From assembly GCA_026390215.1 (NCBI GenBank), contig JAPLGJ010000210.1, positions 1 through 21,138 of the forward strand: a DNA stretch of 21,138 nucleotides, in the 5' to 3' direction. Source of the DNA: Caldisericota bacterium. GTDB lineage: Bacteria; Caldisericota; Caldisericia; Cryosericales; Cryosericaceae. Below, in pieces: positions 15,009 to 21,138 of this stretch (positions are counted from its first letter, which is position 1; each line of letters opens with the position of its first letter). Below the pieces are notes generated by a model, which was given only the letters and a program-made list of their open reading frames with translations, was not told where the DNA came from and did not search any database. A program made the translations under genes and the position numbers.

Positions 15009-16091
15009 ATGGCTGCCGGCGAGGAGAAGCGTGTACGTCGAAAAGCGCCTGTCGCCCAAGCCCCACCATCGCCGGGGAAGCCCGAGGGCGACGCGGTGGG
15101 TTCGACGTTGCGGCCACGACGTCTTGAGGATTTCATAGGACAGGAGCAGCTGCGGAACAACCTGGACATCTTCATCAAGGCTGCACTCAGGCGCAACGAG
15201 CCGCTGGACCACTGCCTGCTGTACGGGCCTCCTGGTCTTGGCAAGACGACACTCGCACAGATCATTGCCGCAGAGCTTGGCGTACGATTCAAGTTCACGA
15301 GCGGACCGGCACTTACGCGGGCAGGTGACCTTGCCAGCATTCTGGTATCGCTCCAAGAGCGGGATGTGCTGTTCATCGACGAGATTCATCGTCTGCCGCC
15401 CGCGGTGGAAGAGTCTCTCTATTCTGCCATGGAGGATTTTCGACTGCCCGTCATTCTCGGGAAAGGGCCAAGCGCCAAGATACTGACGATACGCCTCAAA
15501 CCCTTCACTCTCGTCGGAGCGACCACCCGGTTTGGCATGTTGTCCGGTCCTCTTCGTGACAGGTTTGGCATCGTCATGCGCATGGATCCGTACAACGAGG
15601 AGGAACTGGCCCAGATCATTGCCAATGCGGCCTGCCGGCTCGAGACGGCCGTCGACCCGGCTGCTGCCGGACGCATTGCTGGTCGCTCACGCGGCATTCC
15701 CCGCATAGCACTTCGGAACCTGAAACGCATTAGAGACTACCTGGCATGGAAGGGGGCTCTCGTCGTCGATGTTAAGCTGGTCGACGAGGCGTTCTCACGA
15801 CTCAACATCGACAAGTATGGCCTGCTGGACATCGATCGGCGACTCCTTGGGGCCATCGACGAGAAGTTCAGTGGCGGTCCTGTGGGACTCGATAGTCTGG
15901 CTTCTGCGATCGGCGAAGACCCCGATACAGTATCGGTCGTGATCGAGCCGTATCTGGTGCAGTTGAACTTCATCGCACGGACATCGCAGGGACGGGTCAT
16001 AACGGACCTTGGCCGGCGATATCTGAAGGGTCACGAGGGTGTCTCGGGCGATGGAGAAGAAGGGCTGTTCAGCCGTCTGCGAAGGCTCTGA
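15009..16091 (+). CDS. ruvB: Holliday junction branch migration ATPase RuvB
   Basis: Hexameric AAA+ motor that drives branch migration at junctions held by RuvA. The 360-residue product has Walker A GPPGLGKTT (73-81), Walker B LFIDEIHR (121-128), the sensor 1 segment GATTRFG (170-176) and the arginine-finger region SGPLRDRFG. A winged-helix C-terminal domain follows. The first 30 or so residues are a basic, proline-rich extension. The start is 3 nt after ruvA. This gene ends the plus-strand cluster; a new promoter begins 4 nt after its stop codon. Confidence 0.98.
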   Translation: MAAGEEKRVRRKAPVAQAPPSPGKPEGDAVGSTLRPRRLEDFIGQEQLRNNLDIFIKAALRRNEPLDHCLLYGPPGLGKTTLAQIIAAELGVRFKFTSGPALTRAGDLASILVSLQERDVLFIDEIHRLPPAVEESLYSAMEDFRLPVILGKGPSAKILTIRLKPFTLVGATTRFGMLSGPLRDRFGIVMRMDPYNEEELAQIIANAACRLETAVDPAAAGRIAGRSRGIPRIALRNLKRIRDYLAWKGALVVDVKLVDEAFSRLNIDKYGLLDIDRRLLGAIDEKFSGGPVGLDSLASAIGEDPDTVSVVIEPYLVQLNFIARTSQGRVITDLGRRYLKGHEGVSGDGEEGLFSRLRRL

Positions 16092-16094
16092 CCC

Positions 16095-16122
16095 TTGATA
16101 ATGTGCGGGAAGCCAGTATAAT
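16095..16122 (+). promoter_or_regulatory. Strong sigma70 promoter for tRNA-Ser(GCU) and the coaX cluster
   Basis: TTGATA (16095-16100, 5/6 of the -35 consensus), a 16-nt spacer and a perfect TATAAT (16117-16122). Transcription should start near 16129, about 41 nt before the tRNA. This is the best promoter in the window. Confidence 0.8.
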
Positions 16123-16129
16123 CGAGAAG

Positions 16130-16151
16130 AGCCCGTGCAGTAGTACGGGTT
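16130..16151 (+). other. Hairpin in the tRNA-Ser(GCU) leader
   Basis: AGCCCGT (16130-16136) pairs with ACGGGTT (16145-16151), 7 bp including one G-T pair, around an 8-nt loop and followed by only one more T. It starts at the predicted transcription start. It could be a weak terminator for read-through from ruvB, or a processing or attenuation element. Confidence 0.35.
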
Positions 16152-16169
16152 TGTCGGATTTCAAAGCAC

Positions 16170-16261
16170 GGAGAGATGGCCGAGTGGCTGAAGGCACTCG
16201 CCTGCTAAGCGAGTGGGTGGCTAATACCGCCTCCCGGGTCCAAATCCCGGTCTCTCCGCCA
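16170..16261 (+). tRNA. tRNA-Ser(GCU)
   Basis: Reads AGC and AGU serine codons. The acceptor GGAGAGA pairs with TCTCTCC, followed by discriminator G and an encoded CCA (16259-16261). The anticodon stem CTCGC/GCGAG encloses CTGCTAA, giving anticodon GCT. A long class II variable arm and a T arm CCGGG/CCCGG complete the fold. It lies 24 nt before coaX. Confidence 0.97.
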
Positions 16262-16285
16262 TTCTGGTTCTGAAGGCGCGCCACC

Positions 16286-17065
16286 ATGCTTCTTGCCATT
16301 GATGTCGGGAACACCAACATAGTCTGTGGCCTGTTCGACGGTACCGTCCTGCGCGATAGTTGGCGCCTGACGACCGACCGGGGCAAGACTGCCGATGAAT
16401 ACAGCGTGTTCATCCGCAGTCTCTTTCAGTTTTCTGATGTCCAACTGGGGGACGTAGAGTCTGTCGTTCTGGCTTCTGTTGTCCCACCGCTTACGCCAAT
16501 CATGCGCCGCCTCGTCGATCGCATGTTTCATCTCCGACCCCTCATGGTCTCGACGGCACTCACCACCAATATCACATGGGAGGTCGAGTCCCCGTTAGAA
16601 ATGGGGGCCGACCGTATTGCCGATTGTGTCGGCGGGTATGTGAAATACGGGGGGCCCTGTATCATCATCGACCTCGGGACCGCGACGACGTTCAACTTCG
16701 TGAGCAGCGATGGAAGGTACCTTGGGGGCTCTATAGCGCCCGGCCTTCTCAACTCGAGCGAGACCCTGTTCACCAAGACCGCCAAGTTGCCTCGCATCGA
16801 ACTTGAGCGCCCCGCAACAAGCCTCGGAATCGACACGATCACGCAGATGCAGGTTGGTGTCGTCTGGGGTGAGGTCTTCATGGTCGACGGTATGATTCAG
16901 CGTATCCGCCAGGACACGGGTTGTCCAGATGCCAAAGTGATCTTGACGGGCGGGCTGTCGGGTGTGGTGGTTCCTGGCTTACAGACACCGTGTGTGCATG
17001 ACCTGAATCTCACCCTCGACGGCCTGCGAATCCTCTTTGAGCTGAACAGGGGCAGGACTGAGTGA
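16286..17065 (+). CDS. coaX: Type III pantothenate kinase
   Basis: Phosphorylates pantothenate in the first step of coenzyme A synthesis. The 259-residue product belongs to the ASKHA fold, with the phosphate-1 motif AIDVGNTN (4-11), GADR containing the likely catalytic Asp109, and the phosphate-2 motif DLGTATT (129-135). Type III enzymes are not inhibited by CoA and need a monovalent cation. AAGG lies 9 nt before the ATG, just after tRNA-Ser(GCU), so the mRNA 5' end is probably made by tRNA 3' processing. The stop overlaps the dusB start as GTGA. Confidence 0.96.
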   Translation: MLLAIDVGNTNIVCGLFDGTVLRDSWRLTTDRGKTADEYSVFIRSLFQFSDVQLGDVESVVLASVVPPLTPIMRRLVDRMFHLRPLMVSTALTTNITWEVESPLEMGADRIADCVGGYVKYGGPCIIIDLGTATTFNFVSSDGRYLGGSIAPGLLNSSETLFTKTAKLPRIELERPATSLGIDTITQMQVGVVWGEVFMVDGMIQRIRQDTGCPDAKVILTGGLSGVVVPGLQTPCVHDLNLTLDGLRILFELNRGRTE

Positions 17066-18054
17066 ACATCGGGCTGCTGAAGCTCGATGGGCGCGCCTTT
17101 CTTGCGCCCCTTGCAGGGTATGGCGATTCCCCTTTTCGCATTCTCTGTCGGCGCTATGGCGCAGCCATGGTCTACACAGAGATGGTCTCGTCTCTCGGGA
17201 TCAGATTCAGTAATGTCAAGACATTCGGGATGCTGGTGTTCGATCCTGCAGAGCGCCCTGTCGACTGTCAGATGTTTGGGGCTCGGCCTGATGCAATGGC
17301 ACAAGCTGCAGAAGTTCTGGCGAAGGCCGGGGTCGATGCCATCGACATCAACATGGGGTGTCCGGAGCCAAAAATCGTGAAGACTGGTGCCGGATCAGCG
17401 CTCCTGAGGGATCTTCCCCTCATCGATGCAATCACGTCCGCGGTGGTACGGGCGACGCGGCTGCCAGTGACGGTGAAAATACGTAAGGGATTTCTCCTCG
17501 ACGACAACGTTGCCGAAGAAGTCCTGGCAATTTGTGAGAGGAACGGCGTGGCAGCTCTTGCCATTCACGGCAGTACGGCCGTGCAGGGACGCTCGGGCTC
17601 GAAGGACTGGGATGTCATCGCTGCGGCAAAGGCAAAGGCGACCATACCAATCATTGCGAACGGAGGCGTCAAGAAGGCTGAGGACGCAAAGAGGTTTCTC
17701 GACTACACTGGAGCCGACTACGTTATGATAGGGCGCGCGGCTCTCGGGAATCCGTGGGTCTTCGAGCAGATCAACGATGTCCTGGCTGGCAGGAGTCCTC
17801 GGGAGCCCAGCGTTGACGAGCGGTTCAGGGTTATGCAGGAGCATGTTGACCGCGAGGTCGCTCTCAAGGGTGAGGTCATCGGAGTCAAGGAGATGCGCAA
17901 GCATCTTGCCTTCTACTTCAGGGGCTTCCCTGAGGCGACGACGTATCGAGGGCGCACTAACCAGGTGAAGGAAGCAGACCAGCTGAAGAAGCTTCTGAAT
18001 GAGTACCATGCACTTTGCATGAGTGTTAGCGAGGAGGTTCGCCATGATGCATGA
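17062..18054 (+). CDS. dusB: tRNA-dihydrouridine synthase (DusB-like)
   Basis: FMN enzyme that reduces uridines in the tRNA D-loop to dihydrouridine using NADPH. The 330-residue product has a TIM-barrel start LDGRAFLAPLAGYGDSPFR. Catalytic Cys100 lies in INMGCPEPKIVKTGAGSALL, with Lys139, His169 and the FMN phosphate motifs IIANGGV (197-203) and GRAALGNPW (224-232). A helical tRNA-binding domain fills the C-terminus. The GTG start overlaps the coaX stop codon by 4 nt and an AGG-rich site lies upstream. Length and order fit DusB rather than DusA or DusC. It overlaps greA by 11 nt. Confidence 0.94.
   Translation: MNIGLLKLDGRAFLAPLAGYGDSPFRILCRRYGAAMVYTEMVSSLGIRFSNVKTFGMLVFDPAERPVDCQMFGARPDAMAQAAEVLAKAGVDAIDINMGCPEPKIVKTGAGSALLRDLPLIDAITSAVVRATRLPVTVKIRKGFLLDDNVAEEVLAICERNGVAALAIHGSTAVQGRSGSKDWDVIAAAKAKATIPIIANGGVKKAEDAKRFLDYTGADYVMIGRAALGNPWVFEQINDVLAGRSPREPSVDERFRVMQEHVDREVALKGEVIGVKEMRKHLAFYFRGFPEATTYRGRTNQVKEADQLKKLLNEYHALCMSVSEEVRHDA
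18031..18037 (+). promoter_or_regulatory. Ribosome binding site fixing the greA start
   Basis: GAGGAGG inside the 3' end of dusB lies 6 nt before the ATG at 18044. The frame extends back to 18023, but no site serves that codon. Confidence 0.75.
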
Positions 18055-18583
18055 CGAAGAAGAGCATTTCGACGAAGAGATTGAACTTACCAATGTGCGT
18101 GAAGATGAGGAAGAGAAACTCTACATTAGTCCCTCTCAGCACAAGAAGATGCTTGAGGAGCTCAACAGGCTGAAGACCAAGGAGCGCCTTCGCATTGCAG
18201 AGCGCATCAAGGACGCCAAAGGTTTCGGCGATCTCTCGGAGAATGCCGAGTATGAAGAGGCCAAGAAGGAGCAGGCGTTCATCGAGGGGACCATCATGGA
18301 CGTCGAGCGTCAACTCGAGCGCTCCGTGGTCGTCGAACCAGGCGATACGGGCACGGGCGAGGTTCACATGGGCTGCAAGGTCCAGGTACTCGACATCGAG
18401 ACCACCAAGACTCGCTGGTTCACTATCGTCGGCAATCTCGAAGCTGATCCAATGGAAGGTCGCATTTCCATTGACAGTCCGGTGGGCAAGGCCCTCGTGG
18501 GGAAGCGTGAGAAGGAAACCGTTGCTGTGCGTATCCCCAAGGGTCGAGTCTCCTACAAGATTCTTTCCATCGAAAAGGTATAG
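18044..18583 (+). CDS. greA: Transcription elongation factor GreA
   Basis: Rescues backtracked RNA polymerase by stimulating cleavage of the nascent RNA 3' end. It has 179 residues. The N-terminal coiled coil carries the tip sequence GFGDLSENAEYEEAKKEQ, with D63 and E66 as the acidic tip residues that enter the polymerase channel. The C-terminal FKBP-like domain has ISIDSPVGKALVGK (141-154). About 25 extra residues at the N-terminus (MMHDEEEHFDEEIEL and onward) are strongly acidic and not part of the usual protein of about 158 residues. The stop codon is 2 nt before lysS. Confidence 0.96.
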   Translation: MMHDEEEHFDEEIELTNVREDEEEKLYISPSQHKKMLEELNRLKTKERLRIAERIKDAKGFGDLSENAEYEEAKKEQAFIEGTIMDVERQLERSVVVEPGDTGTGEVHMGCKVQVLDIETTKTRWFTIVGNLEADPMEGRISIDSPVGKALVGKREKETVAVRIPKGRVSYKILSIEKV

Positions 18584-18585
18584 TC

Positions 18586-20058
18586 GTGCTGGAACTCAAC
18601 GAGGTTGAGCAGAGCCGCAGGGACAAGATCGGGGAACTGCGAGGACAGGGGATCGACCCGTTTGGCCAGAGCTTCACGGGTGCGCTGGCGACAGCCCATA
18701 TCACGGAGCATTTTGACGAGCTGGGTAACAGTACAGTTCGGGCCAGAGGGCGTGTCATGGCTGTCCGTGGCCATGGAAAGGCGTGCTTCCTCGTGCTGGC
18801 GGACATGTCCGGGAGGATTCAGCTCTACGTGCGATCTGACGATCTCAAGGAGCCCGCCTATGACTGGTTCAAGAAATACGTCGATTCGGGTGACATCATT
18901 GGGGTAGAGGGAACGCTGTTTGTGACGAAGACGGGAGAGAAGACCATCGCTGTCGCAAGGCTGTGGGTTCTGTCGAAGGCGATCCGTACGTTGCCCGAGA
19001 AATTCCATGGCCTCACCGATGTCGAAATCCGATATCGTCAGCGGTACGTCGATCTCATGGTCAACCCGGAGGTTCGAGACGCTTTTGAGAAGAGGTCCCA
19101 CGTAGTCTCGCATATCCGGACATATCTGACCGAGCGAGGATACCTCGAGGTCGAGACACCGATGCTCCAGCCAATCGCCGGTGGTGCAACTGCGCGACCG
19201 TTCGTGACGCATCACAATGCGCTCGATCAGGACTTGTTCCTGCGTATCGCTCCGGAATTGTACCTGAAGCGGCTTCTGGTAGGCGGTTTCGAGAAAGTCT
19301 TCGAGATCAACCGCAGTTTCAGGAACGAGGGCATCGATACCGTCCACAACCCGGAGTTCACGATGATGGAACTGTACGAAGCCTATTCGGACCTTGGTGG
19401 CATGATGAGCCTGACTGAGAACCTTATCCTTGACCTGGTGGAGAAGGTCACGGGTGTGTCGCAGGTCCACATGGGCGAGCGGCTGATCAACTTCACCGGG
19501 CCATTTGCCCGGACGACGTTCGATGAGGCCATGCAGAAATACGCGGGTGTTGGTTTGGAAGAACTGCGCGACGATGGGCTGGCGCGCCGCAAGATTGCTG
19601 AATTTGGCATTCGCATGGACAAATCGTTCGACTATGCCAACGTTGTCAACGAGGTCTTTGACAAGATGGTCGAGCCCAACTTTGTCGATCCGACGTTTGT
19701 GCGTGACTATCCTGTGGAAATCTCGCCGCTGGCCAAGCGCATGGCGGATCATCCGCAGAGAGTCCAGCGGTTCGAGCTTTTTGCCGACGGCATGGAGCTT
19801 GCCAACGCCTTCACCGAACTCAATGATCCTATCGATCAGGAAGAAAGGTTTGCGCAGCAGGCTGCGGCAAAGGCCGGGGGCGACGACGAAAGTCAGTCCA
19901 TGGATTTCGACTACGTACGTGCCCTGCAGTACGGCATGCCGCCTGCGGGTGGGCTGGGCATCGGCATCGACAGGCTTGTCATGCTTCTGCTCGGCGTGGA
20001 GTCTATCCGTGAGGTTATCCTTTTCCCTCAGTTGAAGAGAAGGGAGTCACAGGACTGA
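18586..20058 (+). CDS. lysS: Lysyl-tRNA synthetase, class II
   Basis: Charges tRNA-Lys. The 490-residue product has an N-terminal OB-fold anticodon-binding domain (about 50-135), then RYRQRYVDLMVN (149-160). Class II motif 1 ends in YLEVETPML (186-194), motif 2 is FEINRSFRNEGI (239-250) and motif 3 is GGLGIGIDRLVMLL near 455-468. It starts with GTG two bases after greA, with AAAGG 7 nt upstream. It is the bacterial class II form, not the archaeal class I form. Confidence 0.97.
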   Translation: MLELNEVEQSRRDKIGELRGQGIDPFGQSFTGALATAHITEHFDELGNSTVRARGRVMAVRGHGKACFLVLADMSGRIQLYVRSDDLKEPAYDWFKKYVDSGDIIGVEGTLFVTKTGEKTIAVARLWVLSKAIRTLPEKFHGLTDVEIRYRQRYVDLMVNPEVRDAFEKRSHVVSHIRTYLTERGYLEVETPMLQPIAGGATARPFVTHHNALDQDLFLRIAPELYLKRLLVGGFEKVFEINRSFRNEGIDTVHNPEFTMMELYEAYSDLGGMMSLTENLILDLVEKVTGVSQVHMGERLINFTGPFARTTFDEAMQKYAGVGLEELRDDGLARRKIAEFGIRMDKSFDYANVVNEVFDKMVEPNFVDPTFVRDYPVEISPLAKRMADHPQRVQRFELFADGMELANAFTELNDPIDQEERFAQQAAAKAGGDDESQSMDFDYVRALQYGMPPAGGLGIGIDRLVMLLLGVESIREVILFPQLKRRESQD

Positions 20059-20086
20059 CGTTCTTGACTTGACATAGGAGGGCACG

Positions 20087-21138
20087 ATGGCGAAGCCCCA
20101 GGTTCAGTACAGGTGCAGCGAGTGTGGACATATCAGCGTCTCGAGACTCGGGAAGTGCCCCGAGTGCGGCTCCTGGGGCTCACTCGTTGAGTATGTGCCC
20201 GACGTCGAGGTCGCGGAGCGGCCGGCCTCGAGAGTGCCGATTTCTGAGCTACTGCCCGCCGAGGTGGATCTGGAAATTGCATCGCAGAATGTCCAGCCTG
20301 AGCAGCGCATGGTGACAGACATCGGACCATGGGACGAAGTATTGGGAGGTGGCCTGGTGGTCGGCTCTGCCATCCTTGTGGGAGGGGAACCTGGCATCGG
20401 GAAGTCGACACTTGTCCTGCAGGCGGCAACTGCTCTGGGACGACACGGCAGGGTACTCTACGTGAGCGGTGAGGAGTCTCGGTCTCAAATCCTCGGGCGC
20501 GTTCGGCGACTGGGACTGGACCCGAAGAACCTGCTTCTTGCTACCACCAACTCGCTTGCTGATGCGCTGGCGATGGCTGATCGAGCCAGGCCGGTGGCAC
20601 TTGTCATGGACTCGCTGCAGTCGTTCTCGACGGAGGAGGATTTCTTCGGATCCGGTACGCCGGCTCAACTGAAGACGACCGCTGCTGCGATCGCCGGGTT
20701 CTCCAAGAAGTCTGGAGTGGCAGCGGTGATCATCGGGCACGTGACCAAGGACGGGACGATTGCGGGCCCCAAGTACGTTGAGCATCTGGTCGACGCCGTC
20801 CTCTACATGGAGGGAGACCGATTTGGTGCGTACCGACTGCTGAGGTCGGGGAAGAACCGCTATGGCAGGAGCGGGGAAACCGGGTTCTTCGAGATGACGT
20901 CATCAGGGCTCGTGCCCATTTCCGATCCGTCGAGCGCGTTCGTGACCGACGTACACAATCTCCAGCCGGGGTCCGTGGTGGTCCCTGCAGCACAGGGTAG
21001 TTTTGCTGTGCTCGTCGAGGTCCAGTCTCTCGCTGCTACCAGCTACCTGCCGTCCCCCCGCCGCATTGCCACGGGCCTGGACTATGGCAGGCTCATGATC
21101 GCGCTGGCGGTGATCGAACGCAGAGCGGGCACGAGCGC
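20087..21138 (+). CDS. radA: DNA repair protein RadA (3' truncated)
   Basis: RecA-like ATPase/helicase that promotes branch migration of recombination intermediates. Translation runs 350 residues to the right edge without a stop; full-length relatives have about 450-460. The N-terminal zinc finger is CSECG...CPECG (C10, C13, C24, C27). Walker A is GGEPGIGKST (99-108), Walker B is ALVMDSLQS (171-179), and the RadA-specific motif reads KNRYG (256-260) instead of the usual KNRFG. The beginning of the Lon-like domain (about 288 onward) is present, with PSPRRIATGLDYGRL. AGGAGG lies 6 nt before the ATG at 20087. A 28-nt gap separates it from lysS with no evident promoter, so it is probably in the same operon. 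Confidence 0.95.
   Translation, partial: MAKPQVQYRCSECGHISVSRLGKCPECGSWGSLVEYVPDVEVAERPASRVPISELLPAEVDLEIASQNVQPEQRMVTDIGPWDEVLGGGLVVGSAILVGGEPGIGKSTLVLQAATALGRHGRVLYVSGEESRSQILGRVRRLGLDPKNLLLATTNSLADALAMADRARPVALVMDSLQSFSTEEDFFGSGTPAQLKTTAAAIAGFSKKSGVAAVIIGHVTKDGTIAGPKYVEHLVDAVLYMEGDRFGAYRLLRSGKNRYGRSGETGFFEMTSSGLVPISDPSSAFVTDVHNLQPGSVVVPAAQGSFAVLVEVQSLAATSYLPSPRRIATGLDYGRLMIALAVIERRAGTS

Noticed and set aside
16069..16413. Minus-strand frame containing ETGIWTREAVLATHSL
   Set aside because: This is the antisense translation of tRNA-Ser(GCU), another common false gene. It has no ribosome site and overlaps ruvB, the tRNA and coaX.
20064..20090. TTGACT/TTGACA before radA as a promoter
   Set aside because: A matching -10 would fall inside the radA coding region, and none is present there. 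Read-through from lysS is simpler.
1..21138. CRISPR array, mobile element, prophage, toxin-antitoxin or other defence system
   Set aside because: I saw no regular direct repeats, no terminal inverted repeats with a transposase, no integrase and no defence-type protein. Every substantial gene has a housekeeping or metabolic assignment.

Overview
The window is a gene-dense, moderately GC-rich bacterial chromosome segment. It carries 17 protein genes and three tRNA genes, with almost no intergenic space. Shine-Dalgarno sites, ATG/GTG starts, sigma70-like promoters and CCA ends encoded in all three tRNAs are plainly bacterial. RNase HIII, an S-layer-anchored nucleotidase, DXP-independent vitamin B6 synthesis (PdxST), type III pantothenate kinase and a eukaryote-like isoleucyl-tRNA synthetase suggest a Gram-positive-like or deeply branching lineage. 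A Caldisericota/Cryosericota-type bacterium is one possibility, but this is a guess from gene content and not a placement.

Layout. (1) Positions 2-3049: the 3' part of a large secreted nucleotidase with two catalytic units and S-layer homology modules between them, closed by a strong terminator hairpin. (2) 3147-7284: RNase HIII (rnhC), then isoleucyl-tRNA synthetase (ileS) with its own likely promoter. (3) 7336-10260, minus strand: a compact unit in transcription order tRNA-Arg(ACG), tadA, tRNA-Ser(CGA), carotenoid oxygenase, ThiF/MoeB-like E1 enzyme. (4) 10369-16091, plus strand: HI0933-type flavoprotein, pdxS, pdxT, yebC, ruvC, ruvA, ruvB, with gaps of 22 nt or less or overlaps. (5) 16095 to the right edge: a promoter, tRNA-Ser(GCU), coaX, dusB, greA, lysS and the start of radA.

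How the genes fit together. Most are housekeeping: tRNA charging and modification (ileS, lysS, tadA, dusB), transcription and translation fidelity (greA, yebC), Holliday-junction processing and repair (ruvABC, radA, rnhC) and cofactor synthesis (pdxST, coaX). The yebC-ruvC-ruvA-ruvB order is a widely conserved block.

I found no CRISPR array, phage, transposon, toxin-antitoxin or defence system. The most unusual part is the minus-strand unit. There tadA sits exactly between tRNA-Arg(ACG), the tRNA its enzyme is expected to edit, and a tRNA-Ser whose 5' end overlaps the tadA stop codon. The tRNA-Ser is followed by a short leader with mutually exclusive hairpins before an oxygenase gene. Also notable are the GXHH form of the class I signature motif in IleRS and the S-layer modules placed inside the nucleotidase. 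The longest stretch without an annotated gene is about 110 bases; no gap exceeds 300.
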